From assembly GCA_013360405.1 (NCBI GenBank), contig JABWBR010000042.1, positions 1-56,027 on the forward strand: a DNA stretch of 56,027 bases. Direction: 5' to 3'. The translations under genes were made by a program, and so were the position numbers. Source of the stretch: Saprospiraceae bacterium. Lineage in GTDB: Bacteria; Bacteroidota; Bacteroidia; Chitinophagales; Saprospiraceae. The notes under the pieces are model-generated. The model did not search any database. It had not been told where the DNA came from and was given only the letters and a program-made list of their open reading frames with translations. Below, one piece after another: positions 36,065-44,710 of the stretch (within the stretch, counting starts at the first letter, position 1; the number at the start of each line of letters is the position of its first letter).

Positions 36065-37143
36065 ACAGCCCTTGGCTTAAACACATGTTTGCAGAAAAAC
36101 ATTACCCCGAAATCCTGCTTCCTGCCGAGTTAGACACTTACCTGGCCAAGGGGTGGTATCGAATGGGGCAAACTATTTTCACTACCCACTTTTTGTGTTT
36201 CGGCGAGCAGTTTTACTCCGCTATCTGGGTTCGCCTCCCCCTCGACGGTTATGTGTTCCGAAAAAGCTTGCGCAAGCTGGTCAACCGCAATGATAAGTTG
36301 TTTCGCACCGAATTCGGCAGCGTAACGCTCTCCCGCGAAAAAGAAAAACTCTACCTCCGCTACAAAGCTTTTTTTCCAGGCGTGCTGGCCTCCAGCCTCA
36401 AAGACGCCCTGCTCGACGGCGAAGAAAATAATATCTACGACACAAAGGAAGTGCGGGTGTACGACGGCGACAAACTGATCGCCGCCAGCTTTTTTGATAT
36501 CGGCAAAAATACCGCCGCCAGTATTCTGGGTATGTACGACCCCGATTACCAACGCCACAGCCTCGGGTTTTATACCATGCTGCTCGAAATTCACTATTGC
36601 CAACAGGCAGGAATCCCCTATTATTACCCCGGCTATGTGGTGCCCGGCTATTCCCGCTTCGACTACAAACTTCGCATCGGCGAGGTGGAATACTACGACT
36701 TGCGCTCTGCTCAATGGCAACCCTATCGCGAGTTACACCCCGGCGATATACCCATAGAAACTATGCGCCGCAGGCTGGAGGCACTGCAGAGCGAACTCGG
36801 CAATTTACAGGTTCCTTCCAAAGTGTTGTATTACCCGCTTTTTGAAGCCAACTTGTTCAGCTTTTGGCGTGCAGCTTATTTCGATTATCCGGTTTTACTG
36901 CACTGCTATCCAACCGCCGCCGCCCACTATTCCTATATTGTGGCTTACGATGTGAGGGAGGAAGCCTATGTGTTATTCAAATGCTCGCCATTCGAGGATG
37001 TGCAGGTTTTGATTAACGAAGCTTATCTGATGCGCCTGGACCGCGACCGCTATTTTGCCAAGTTACTGGTAGTTGACCAAAAGCTCTGGCAAACGAATGT
37101 GGCCAGAGAAATTGCCGGCATTTTGCGCATGATGAGCACCTGA
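36061..37143 (+). CDS. Arginyl/leucyl-tRNA-protein transferase-like protein
   Basis: 360 residues. The central part has the Ate/Bpt-type GNAT fold signature: AASFFDIGKNTAASILGMYDPDYQRHSLGFYTMLLEI and GIPYYYPGYVVPGYSRFDYKLRIG. ATE enzymes attach Arg (or Leu) from tRNA to N-termini as a degradation signal. The N-terminal Cys cluster of eukaryotic ATE is lacking. The C-terminal ~120 residues have no assigned role. Bacteroidota commonly carry such proteins, and their exact amino acid is not established. Confidence 0.7.
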   Translation: MNSPWLKHMFAEKHYPEILLPAELDTYLAKGWYRMGQTIFTTHFLCFGEQFYSAIWVRLPLDGYVFRKSLRKLVNRNDKLFRTEFGSVTLSREKEKLYLRYKAFFPGVLASSLKDALLDGEENNIYDTKEVRVYDGDKLIAASFFDIGKNTAASILGMYDPDYQRHSLGFYTMLLEIHYCQQAGIPYYYPGYVVPGYSRFDYKLRIGEVEYYDLRSAQWQPYRELHPGDIPIETMRRRLEALQSELGNLQVPSKVLYYPLFEANLFSFWRAAYFDYPVLLHCYPTAAAHYSYIVAYDVREEAYVLFKCSPFEDVQVLINEAYLMRLDRDRYFAKLLVVDQKLWQTNVAREIAGILRMMST

Positions 37144-37154
37144 TATTTTTAATT

Positions 37155-37931
37155 ATGATAAAAAAAGTCATCCTCATTCTCGCTCCACTTGCCGCCCTGC
37201 TATACGGTATGGCCTGCCAGTCGCGCGAAGTGGAAGAATTATCTATCGACCAGGGCTACGACTACCAACCGCTGTCCGTGGGTCGCTGGTGGATCTACGA
37301 GGTCGACTCCCTGGTGTTCGACCCCGCCCCTTCGGGAACGCTTATCGATTCCGTGTTTTTCCAACTGCGAGAAGAGGTAGCAGATACCTTTCGCGACAAC
37401 AACGGCGCCCTGGCCTACCGCATCGTACGCTACGAACGCCCCGATGCAGGCACACCCTGGCAAATCAAATCGGTATACGCCCTCACTCCCGGTGAACAAC
37501 GGCTCATTCGCACCGACAACAACCTGAATTTCATCGCTATGGTTTTCCCGGTGGCCGCCTTTACGCAATGGGACGGCAACGCCTTCATCGACGACAACCT
37601 CATAATCCCCATTGCCGGCGAACCCATGACTTTGTTTAAAGGCTGGAATTATCGGTATACTACCGTAAACGAACCGCTGAACCTGGGTGATCTGTATTTC
37701 CCCCAGGTAGCTACCCTCGTACTGGCCGACAACGAAAACCTCATCGAATGGCGCTATGCACAAGAGCAGTACGCGCGCGGAGTCGGTCTCGTATACCGCG
37801 AATTGCAATTGCTCGATACCCAGTGTAATGTATGCTGCAACGGCAATTTCGCCGCCTGCGAATCCCTGCCCTGGGAAGAAAAAGGCGAAACGGGTTTTAT
37901 CCTTAGGCAACGCCTTATTGCTTATCAATAG
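37155..37931 (+). CDS. Hypothetical lipoprotein
   Basis: 258 residues. A signal peptide ends in a lipobox (YGMAC) with lipidation at C21. The mature part begins acidic and has beta-rich segments (YQPLSVGRWWIYEVDSLVF) common in Bacteroidota lipoproteins of unknown function. A Cys pair cluster (TQCNVCCNGNFAACE) lies near the C-terminus. It starts 11 bases behind the ATE-like gene and may be in its operon. Confidence 0.7.
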   Translation: MIKKVILILAPLAALLYGMACQSREVEELSIDQGYDYQPLSVGRWWIYEVDSLVFDPAPSGTLIDSVFFQLREEVADTFRDNNGALAYRIVRYERPDAGTPWQIKSVYALTPGEQRLIRTDNNLNFIAMVFPVAAFTQWDGNAFIDDNLIIPIAGEPMTLFKGWNYRYTTVNEPLNLGDLYFPQVATLVLADNENLIEWRYAQEQYARGVGLVYRELQLLDTQCNVCCNGNFAACESLPWEEKGETGFILRQRLIAYQ

Positions 37932-37968
37932 ACTTTTTTTGGTATTTTTACCTTCAAAAATAACCGCT

Positions 37969-38538
37969 TTGGAAAGTAAATGGCTTGATATCGTCGCCAA
38001 CGCCTTTAACTCGGAGGTACCCCACGCCGACGCGATGGACGATCTCATCGACAAGATGATACCGCTGATCCGTCCCCATAGCGAGGATTTGCGCGAGGTG
38101 CAGTTTTATGTGGGTAAACACTGGGTGGAAGTGCGCGATGATGAAAACTTCCACGAGCTTATTCTCCATATTTTTAATGCCGATGAGGAATATCTGCTGT
38201 CGGACGACGGCGCAGTCTGGTTTGGCAAATGGCGATTTTTAGCTAATAAACTCATTTTCGGCAAACTCGACCCCGACGAAGAAGATCCTACCGGCGAAGC
38301 TTTCGAACTTGTTTTCCTCGATCCCGAATTTTTTATCCTCAAAAAACTGAGCAACCCGCTCAAATTCGAAAATAACCGCAAGTATTTCGTCCTCGCCGCC
38401 GAACACCTGGCCCGCAAACTCGAATGGTTCGAGCTGATGCAATACCTCTTTAATAAGTATCGCAACAATAATAATTTTCTCATCGTCATCGTCCTGGTAG
38501 TGCTCCTGATTTTCGCTATCGTGATGGCGCTTTCTTGA
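37969..38538 (+). CDS. Hypothetical tail-anchored protein
   Basis: 189 residues from a TTG start at 37969, chosen because no in-frame ATG lies between the previous gene's stop and the first plausible sequence (LESKWLDIVANAFN); the frame itself stays open further upstream. Acidic cytoplasmic domain (DDLIDKMIPLIRPHSEDLREVQFYVGKHWVEVRDDENFHEL) and one C-terminal membrane span (FLIVIVLVVLLIFAIVMAL). No family recognised. Start is uncertain. Confidence 0.6.
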   Translation: MESKWLDIVANAFNSEVPHADAMDDLIDKMIPLIRPHSEDLREVQFYVGKHWVEVRDDENFHELILHIFNADEEYLLSDDGAVWFGKWRFLANKLIFGKLDPDEEDPTGEAFELVFLDPEFFILKKLSNPLKFENNRKYFVLAAEHLARKLEWFELMQYLFNKYRNNNNFLIVIVLVVLLIFAIVMALS

Positions 38539-38702
38539 TTTGTCAGTTCTCAGTTGTCGGTTCTCCGTTCTCTGTTATCCGTTCATTATCTTTGCCAGAA
38601 ATACTTAAACCGAGAACCGAGAACCGAGAACCGAGAACAGAGAACAGAGAACCGAGAACAGAGAACAGAGAACAGAGAACAGAGAACCGAGAACATACAA
38701 CC
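38539..38702. repeat. Heptamer inverted element with promoter core before DapA-family gene
   Basis: Left arm of gttctcN/gttgtcg 7-mers, a core TCTGTTATCCGTTC followed by ATTATCTTTG, then about 13 copies of gagaacc/gagaaca ending at the ATG at 38703. The core contains TATCTTTG (38587-38594), a perfect -7 box. Related cores are at 42261 and 46601. Confidence 0.85.
38587..38594 (+). promoter_or_regulatory. -7 box in heptamer element, first gene of hydroxyproline cluster
   Basis: TATCTTTG, a perfect TAnnTTTG. If used, the mRNA leader consists almost only of gagaacN heptamers. Confidence 0.5.
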
Positions 38703-39602
38703 ATGACTACATTCTCCTGGAAAGGCGTCTTTCCTGCCCTGACCACAAAATTTACATCGCAAGACGAACTCGACTTGCCCCTTTTTGGCAAAAACCTGCA
38801 GGCCCAACTCGATGCGGGCGTTGACGGCGTCATACTCGGCGGTACCCTTGGTGAAGCCAGCACGCTGACTGAACCCGAAAAAGAGCGATTGGTCAAATAT
38901 GCTAAAGAAACGTCAGCAGCCCGATGCCCAGTCATACTCAACGTTGCGGAAGGCGCTACCCGCGAAGCGGTGCGACAGGCACAACTGGCTAAAAAATGGG
39001 GCGCCGACGGACTGATGCTGCTGCCGCCTATGCGTTATAAATCCGACCATCGAGAGACGGTGGCGTTTTTCCGCACCGTAGCAGAATCTACTTCGCTGCC
39101 CATCATGCTGTACAACAATCCGGTCGATTACAAAATCGAGATCACACTCGATATGTTTGAAGAATTGGCCGTGCAGCCCAATATTCTCGCTGTCAAAGAA
39201 TCTACCCGGGACGTCTCCAACGTGACCCGCCTCATCAATCGGTTCGGCAGGCGCTTCGCCATCCTCTGCGGCGTAGATACACTGGCAATGGAAGAACTCA
39301 TGCTGGGCGCCGATGGCTGGGTGGCCGGACTCGTCTGCGCTTTTCCCCGCGAGACGGTGGCCATCTACAAGCTCACCCAGGCCGGCCGCTACGACGAAGC
39401 GCTGGCCATCTACCGCTGGTTTCTCCCCCTGCTCGAACTCGACCTGCATCCCAAATTGGTACAATACATCAAGCTGGCTGAGTCTATGACCGGCATCGGC
39501 TCGGAATATGTACGCGCGCCACGACTTACTTTGATAGGCGAAGAAAGAAGCCGCGTTGAGGCTATTATCCAACAAGGGTTACGGCAACGCCCTGCCATTT
39601 GA
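38703..39602 (+). CDS. DapA-family 1-pyrroline-4-hydroxy-2-carboxylate deaminase (predicted)
   Basis: 299 residues from the ATG at 38703; upstream frame is heptamer DNA. TIM-barrel aldolase of the DHDPS/NAL family: GGTLGEASTLTEPEK, Y137 in IMLYNNP and Schiff-base K165 in AVKEST. On family grounds alone it could be dihydrodipicolinate synthase or a sugar-acid aldolase. Next to an epimerase, a D-amino acid dehydrogenase and an aldehyde dehydrogenase, the best fit is the deaminase that turns pyrroline-4-hydroxy-2-carboxylate into 2-oxoglutarate semialdehyde. Confidence 0.85.
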   Translation: MTTFSWKGVFPALTTKFTSQDELDLPLFGKNLQAQLDAGVDGVILGGTLGEASTLTEPEKERLVKYAKETSAARCPVILNVAEGATREAVRQAQLAKKWGADGLMLLPPMRYKSDHRETVAFFRTVAESTSLPIMLYNNPVDYKIEITLDMFEELAVQPNILAVKESTRDVSNVTRLINRFGRRFAILCGVDTLAMEELMLGADGWVAGLVCAFPRETVAIYKLTQAGRYDEALAIYRWFLPLLELDLHPKLVQYIKLAESMTGIGSEYVRAPRLTLIGEERSRVEAIIQQGLRQRPAI

Positions 39603-39699
39603 TGTTGAATGCTTAATGTTTGATGTTTAATTAATTTATAATCAATTATTAACAATTAAACATTATTAATCAAGCATTCAACATTAATAATCAAACATC
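39603..39699. repeat. AT-rich heptamer inverted element
   Basis: Left arm (gatgttgaatgcttaatgtt) and right arm (aagcattcaacattaataat) are reverse complements in outline around an AT-rich centre. It ends at the ATG at 39700. Same plan as the GC-richer elements. Confidence 0.75.
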
Positions 39700-41184
39700 A
39701 TGATGGAAGAAACTCCCCTATCGCAAATAGACGACATCATGCGCCAGGCTACGCTGGCCTTTGAAGCCTTCCGCCATTTTACGCCTGAAGCGCGGGCGGC
39801 ATTACTTGAAGCTATCGCCGTTGAAATCGAAGCCCTCGGAGATACACTCATAAATACGGCTTGTGAAGAATCCAACCTGCCCGCCGCGCGCCTCAGCGGC
39901 GAACGCGGCAGAACCACCGGGCAATTGCGGCTTTTTGCGGCTCTCGTGAAGGAAGGATCTTGGGTAGACGCCGTAATCGACACCGCCCTGCCCGACCGCG
40001 CGCCGCCGCGCCCCGACTTGCGCAAAATGCTGTTTCCCATCGGACCCGTAGTGGTTTTCGGCGCCGGCAATTTCCCGCTTGCCTTTTCTACCGCCGGCGG
40101 AGATACCGCCTCGGCCCTGGCAGCAGGCTGCTCCGTGGTGATCAAAGCCCACCCGGCACACCCTGCTACCTCTACGCTCGTTTTTGAAGCCATACAACGC
40201 GCTATTGCGCGATGCAATGCCCCGACTCACCTGGTTCAGCACGTGTTGGGCAACGGTTTTGCGATCGGACGTACGCTTGTTGAGCACCCTGCTACAAAAG
40301 CTGTAGGATTCACCGGCTCCGCCGCAGGCGGAAAATCCCTGCTGGCCTACGCCCAACAGCGCGACGAGCCCATTCCCGTTTTTGCAGAAATGGGGAGCAT
40401 CAACCCAGTCGTTTTGTTGCCGCAAGCGCTCTCCACCCGTGCGGAAGCTATCGCAAACGCTTACGCGGGGTCTATTACGCTAGGCATGGGACAGTTTTGC
40501 ACCAACCCCGGCCTATTGCTGGCCATCGACGGCCCCGAACTCGACCGCTTTCTACCCCTGCTGGCCCAAGCCTTTAACCAAACACCCCCGGCCAAAATGC
40601 TCCACACCGGCATTCACACGGCTTACATGGATAAAATGAAGGCAGCACTGGCCCAAAAAGGCGTTGACACCATAGCGCAAATAGTAGTTAATGATGATGA
40701 TATAGTGCCCGATATGGCCATCGCCCAAGTGGATAGCCACACTTTTATTGACAACCCACTGCTCAAAGAGGAAGTCTTCGGCCCATACTCCCTGGTTGTA
40801 CGATGCCGCGACGCAGCCGATTTAGAGTCCGTATTGCAGGCCTGCGGAGGACAGCTCACTATTACCTTCATGACAGAAACCGAAGAAATTGCCGGCCACC
40901 GTGCACTGGTAGAAAAAGCCGCCCAGCTCGCCGGTCGCGTCGTTTTCAACGGCGTACCCACCGGTGTGGAGGTCAGCGCGGCTATGATGCACGGCGGCCC
41001 CTACCCCGCTGCCAGCGACAGCCGCTTTACCTCCGTGGGTACCGACGCTATCAAACGCTGGGCCCGGCCGGTGTGCTTCCAAAATTGCCCCGAAGTCCTG
41101 CTGCCACCCGAACTCCACAATGAAAATCCTATGCAAATCATCCGCCGTGTAAATAGTAATTTCACCCACAAGGCAATAACCTAA
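39700..41184 (+). CDS. 2-oxoglutarate semialdehyde dehydrogenase (predicted)
   Basis: 494 residues. Aldehyde dehydrogenase fold with general base E230 (VFAEMGSINPVV), nucleophile C267 (GMGQFCTNPGLLL), GFTGSAAGGKSL and PIGPVVVFGAGNFPLAFST. The length and NADP-type sequence fit the 2,5-dioxovalerate (KGSA) dehydrogenases. Last step of the pathway: semialdehyde to 2-oxoglutarate. A second ATG is one codon in. Confidence 0.9.
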   Translation: MMEETPLSQIDDIMRQATLAFEAFRHFTPEARAALLEAIAVEIEALGDTLINTACEESNLPAARLSGERGRTTGQLRLFAALVKEGSWVDAVIDTALPDRAPPRPDLRKMLFPIGPVVVFGAGNFPLAFSTAGGDTASALAAGCSVVIKAHPAHPATSTLVFEAIQRAIARCNAPTHLVQHVLGNGFAIGRTLVEHPATKAVGFTGSAAGGKSLLAYAQQRDEPIPVFAEMGSINPVVLLPQALSTRAEAIANAYAGSITLGMGQFCTNPGLLLAIDGPELDRFLPLLAQAFNQTPPAKMLHTGIHTAYMDKMKAALAQKGVDTIAQIVVNDDDIVPDMAIAQVDSHTFIDNPLLKEEVFGPYSLVVRCRDAADLESVLQACGGQLTITFMTETEEIAGHRALVEKAAQLAGRVVFNGVPTGVEVSAAMMHGGPYPAASDSRFTSVGTDAIKRWARPVCFQNCPEVLLPPELHNENPMQIIRRVNSNFTHKAIT

Positions 41185-41210
41185 ATCACAACCCTGTCAC
41201 CTTGTCACCT

Positions 41211-42209
41211 ATGAAAACCTTCTTCTGCATCGACGCCCACACCTGCGGCAACCCCGTGCGGCTCGTAGCCGGCGGCGGCCCTATATTACAGGGCAACAAC
41301 ATGAGCGAAAAACGCCTGCATTTCCTGCGGGAATTCGACTGGATACGCAAAGGACTCATGTTTGAACCACGCGGCCACGATATGATGAGCGGCAGCATTT
41401 TGTACCCTCCCCACGATCCTGAAAATGATATGGCCGTGTTGTTTATCGAAACCAGCGGCTGCCTGCCCATGTGCGGCCACGGTACGATAGGCACCGTTAC
41501 GATTGCCATCGAACAGGGATTAATCACGCCCAAAGTACCGGGCAAGCTTCGCCTGGAAGTGCCGGCAGGACTGGTAGAAGTGAGCTACCGGCAGGAAGGC
41601 AACAAAGTCAAAAGCGTGAGGCTCACCAACGTCAAATCGTACCTGGCAGCAGAAAACCTGGCGGTTGATTGTCCCGATTTAGGGGCTTTGCATGTAGATG
41701 TGGCCTATGGGGGCAATTTTTATGCCATCGTCGACGTGCAGCCCAATTTCCCGGGACTGGAGCATTACAAGGCCGACCAGCTCATCAGTTGGAGCCGGGA
41801 ATTGCGCAAGCGAATTAATGCGCTTTATTCTTTCGTCCATCCCGAAAACCCAACGATCAACGGTTGCAGCCATATTCTATGGACCGGCGCCACACTCGAC
41901 CCCGCATCTACCGCACGCAACGCCGTTTTTTACGGCGACAAAGCCATCGACCGCTCTCCATGCGGAACGGGCACTTCGGCCCGCATGGCACAATGGTACG
42001 CCAAAGGCCTATTGCGGAAGGGCGATGAATTTATCCACGAAAGTATCATCGGCTCCCAATTTATCGGGCGTATAGAAGAAGAAACCAGGCTATCCGACCA
42101 TAAAGCTATCCGCCCCAGTATCGAAGGTTGGGCCCGGGTATACGGCTATAATACGATCACTATAGACCCCGAAGACGACCCGTATGCGTATGGGTTTCAG
42201 GTGATTTAG
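41211..42209 (+). CDS. 4-hydroxyproline epimerase (predicted)
   Basis: 332 residues from the ATG at 41211. Proline racemase family with both catalytic cysteines: C88 in GCLPMCGHGT and C251 in DRSPCGTGTSA. Two cysteines mark a racemase/epimerase rather than the Cys/Thr dehydratase. It converts trans-4-hydroxy-L-proline to cis-4-hydroxy-D-proline, the entry step. It lies 26 bases behind the dehydrogenase gene. A TTG three codons upstream is less likely. Confidence 0.92.
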   Translation: MKTFFCIDAHTCGNPVRLVAGGGPILQGNNMSEKRLHFLREFDWIRKGLMFEPRGHDMMSGSILYPPHDPENDMAVLFIETSGCLPMCGHGTIGTVTIAIEQGLITPKVPGKLRLEVPAGLVEVSYRQEGNKVKSVRLTNVKSYLAAENLAVDCPDLGALHVDVAYGGNFYAIVDVQPNFPGLEHYKADQLISWSRELRKRINALYSFVHPENPTINGCSHILWTGATLDPASTARNAVFYGDKAIDRSPCGTGTSARMAQWYAKGLLRKGDEFIHESIIGSQFIGRIEEETRLSDHKAIRPSIEGWARVYGYNTITIDPEDDPYAYGFQVI

Positions 42210-42210
42210 T

Positions 42211-42449
42211 TGTCGGTTGTCGGTTCTCTGTTGTCCGTTGTCGGTTATCCGTTCTCTGTTGTCTGTTATCCGTTCTTTATCTTTACCAGTTAATCTTGAA
42301 CAGAGAACAGAGAACAGAGAACAGAGAACAGAGAACAGAGAACAGAGAACAGAGAACAGAGAACAGAGAACAGAGAACAGAGAACAGAGAACAGAGGAGA
42401 ACAGAGAACAGAGAACAGAGAACAGAGAACAGAGAACAGAGAACAGACT
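42211..42449. repeat. Largest heptamer inverted element, before D-amino acid dehydrogenase gene
   Basis: Left arm of gttgtcg/gttctct/gttatcc 7-mers (about 42210-42275), core with TATCTTTA (42278-42285), then about 21 copies of gagaaca (42297-42446) with one 2-base irregularity near 42392-42400 that shifts the phase. It ends at the ATG at 42450. Confidence 0.9.
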
Positions 42450-43700
42450 ATGTCAACATCTGCGATCATCATCGGCGGCGGCATCATCGGGCTTAGCTCG
42501 GCCTACTACCTGCAAAAGGCAGGCTGGCAAGTCAGCGTGATCGACCGCGGCGACCTTTCAAATAACTGCTCCAGCGGCAATGCCGGTTATATCTGTCCCA
42601 GCCATTTCACCCCGCTGGCAGCGCCGGGAATCATCAGCCAGGGTTTGAAATGGATGCTCGACTCGCGCAGTCCTTTTTACATCAAACCCCGGCTGAGCCT
42701 TTCGCTCGTACAATGGGGACTGGCATTCATGCGCAGCGCTACACAATCGCACGTAGATCGCTCAGCGGCGCCCCTGCGCGATATCTCCTTGCTGAGCATG
42801 GCTTGCTATCAGGAATGGCAAAACAGCGGCGAATTCCCGTTTTTTTTCCGCCACGACGGCATGCTGGAATTGTTTCACACCCAGGAAAACGCCCGCCATG
42901 CCCGGCATACCGTCGAAATGGCCCATCAACTGGGCCTCGACGCCGAATGGCTCACCGCTGAACAGGTGCAAGACCTCGAACCCGACGTGACCTGCGATAC
43001 GCGAGGGGGTGTTTGGTTCAAATGCGATGCGCATGTAAACCCCGCCGAATTGATGAAAAATCTGGCCAATTATTTGACCTCCAAAGGGGCACATATTATT
43101 GATAATGAATCGGTTGTTAATTTTATAAAACAAAATAATCGAATACAAAAAATCATCACTACCCGCAATAGCTACGACGTCGACCTCGTGGTATTAGCCG
43201 CGGGCGCCTGGAGCCGCGAGTTGGCAAAAGGGTTGAGCATCAAACTCCCCATGGTGGCCGGCAGGGGGTATTCTTTTGTCAAACCGCTGCAAGACTATCC
43301 TTTCCGTCACCCGCTTATCCTCACCGAGGGACGTGTGGCCATCACGCCCATGCAAGACCAGGTCAGATTTGGCGGTACGATGGAGATCACTTCTACCAAT
43401 GCGCCACCCCGCTACAAACGAGTGGAAGGCATTGTGCAAAGTGTCAGGCACTTTTTCCCGGGTATTGAACTCAAAACCCCGGCAGATGCCGATATTTGGT
43501 ACGGCTACCGCCCCTGCTCTGCCGATGGATTGCCCTATATCGGGCATTTACCCGGCTTCGACAACGCCATCGCCGCCACAGGCCACGCCATGCTGGGGTT
43601 GAGCCTGGGCGCTGCCACCGGACTGCTGGTCAGCCAAATCGCCAACGAACAACAACCGTCCGTCGACCTGCAACCATTTGAACCCGGGAGATTTGCATAA
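42450..43700 (+). CDS. D-hydroxyproline dehydrogenase, FAD-dependent DAO family (predicted)
   Basis: 416 residues. FAD-binding GGGIIG at 9-14 with IDRGD ending the second strand, AAGAWSRELAKGLS, and a C-terminal GYRPCSADGLPYIG and GHAMLGLSLGAATG of the D-amino-acid oxidase fold. It would oxidise cis-4-hydroxy-D-proline to pyrroline-4-hydroxy-2-carboxylate. Single-subunit form, as in other Bacteroidota. No transporter or regulator gene is next to the cluster. Confidence 0.9.
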   Translation: MSTSAIIIGGGIIGLSSAYYLQKAGWQVSVIDRGDLSNNCSSGNAGYICPSHFTPLAAPGIISQGLKWMLDSRSPFYIKPRLSLSLVQWGLAFMRSATQSHVDRSAAPLRDISLLSMACYQEWQNSGEFPFFFRHDGMLELFHTQENARHARHTVEMAHQLGLDAEWLTAEQVQDLEPDVTCDTRGGVWFKCDAHVNPAELMKNLANYLTSKGAHIIDNESVVNFIKQNNRIQKIITTRNSYDVDLVVLAAGAWSRELAKGLSIKLPMVAGRGYSFVKPLQDYPFRHPLILTEGRVAITPMQDQVRFGGTMEITSTNAPPRYKRVEGIVQSVRHFFPGIELKTPADADIWYGYRPCSADGLPYIGHLPGFDNAIAATGHAMLGLSLGAATGLLVSQIANEQQPSVDLQPFEPGRFA

Positions 43701-43754
43701 CCGCCAAAAAACATCGCCCCGTCATCTATTTATTATTTACAAAAACAAAACTAC

Positions 43755-44585
43755 ATGAAAGCAAAATGGATATTCCTGGTATTGACCTTAATACTAGTAA
43801 ATTGCAACAACCGGCAATCCGAAGAAGGTTCATTTTCAAGAGACGTCCCACCCGAAATGTCCCTTGAATCCGACCAGGCCCCACCATCACCACCACCACC
43901 CCCACCGCCGGGAGAGGCGCCCGGCCAAAGCTACAATACCATCGAACGCAAACTTATCAAAAACGGTAACCTCAGCTTTGAAACCGACAATCTGCCTGCC
44001 ACCCGGCGAAAAGTGCTCTATGCCGTCAAAGCCAATTCAGGGTATATCTCCGACGACCAGGAGACCCGCTCCGACGACCGTATCAGCCATACATTACAGG
44101 TCAGGGTACCCGCAGCTCATTTTGATACCCTGCTCAATACGATCACCAAAGGTGTATCGCATTTTGATTATAAACAAATCAACGTAAGCGACGTCACCGA
44201 AGAATTTATCGACGTCAGCGCCAGGGTAAAGGCCAAAAAAGAGATGGAAACCCGTTATCTGGCCTTGCTGAAACAAGCCAAAACGGTGTCGAATATGCTG
44301 GAAATTGAACGCGAGCTAGGCAATATCAGAGCCGAAATAGAATCTATCGAAGGCCGCCTGCGCTATCTCACCGACCAGGTAGCCTATTCTACCCTTTCGG
44401 TAACGTATTATGAGAAAATTCACAGCCAAACCGCATTTGGCAAACATTTTCGCGAAGGGTTCCGAAACGGTTGGAACAACCTGGTATGGTTCTTCATCGG
44501 AATCGTTAACCTCTGGCCTTTCCTGCTGCTGGCCGGCATCGGTATCTGGTTGTTTCGGAGGTGGAGGAAAAAGGTGACGAGGTGA
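43755..44585 (+). CDS. DUF4349 lipoprotein
   Basis: 276 residues. Signal peptide with lipobox LVNC (C17), a low-complexity spacer with eleven prolines (SPPPPPPP), then the DUF4349 domain (LIKNGNLSFETDNLPATRRKV, LEIERELGNIRAEIESIEGRL coiled coil) and a C-terminal membrane span (FLLLAGIGIWLF) followed by basic residues. The combination of lipid anchor and C-terminal span is usual for DUF4349. Function unknown. Confidence 0.88.
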   Translation: MKAKWIFLVLTLILVNCNNRQSEEGSFSRDVPPEMSLESDQAPPSPPPPPPPGEAPGQSYNTIERKLIKNGNLSFETDNLPATRRKVLYAVKANSGYISDDQETRSDDRISHTLQVRVPAAHFDTLLNTITKGVSHFDYKQINVSDVTEEFIDVSARVKAKKEMETRYLALLKQAKTVSNMLEIERELGNIRAEIESIEGRLRYLTDQVAYSTLSVTYYEKIHSQTAFGKHFREGFRNGWNNLVWFFIGIVNLWPFLLLAGIGIWLFRRWRKKVTR

Positions 44586-44672
44586 CGATAGGGTAAATGG
44601 CCGGGGTGGTGACGAGTGACGGCCTTTTGTTACCCTCATAAACCTTCATAAACCCTCATAAACCCTCATAAA
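44578..44672. repeat. ggtgacga runs and cataaaccct 10-mer repeat before argS
   Basis: Short ggtgacg units overlap the DUF4349 stop. Then about four copies of ccctcataaa (44633-44672) precede the argS promoter box. Confidence 0.65.
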
Positions 44673-44678
44673 AAATTG

Positions 44679-44686
44679 TATTTTTG
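44679..44686 (+). promoter_or_regulatory. -7 box of argS
   Basis: TATTTTTG, perfect TAnnTTTG, 24 bases before the ATG at 44711. Confidence 0.5.
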
Positions 44687-44710
44687 CCCCTTCAAACCCA
44701 CACACTTCGC

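Noticed and set aside
38703-39602. Lysine-pathway dihydrodipicolinate synthase (dapA)
   Set aside because: The neighbours form a hydroxyproline pathway and no other lysine genes are present, so the deaminase role is preferred.
42297-42446. CRISPR-like regular repeat array
   Set aside because: Units are 7 bases in direct tandem without spacers, and no cas genes are near.
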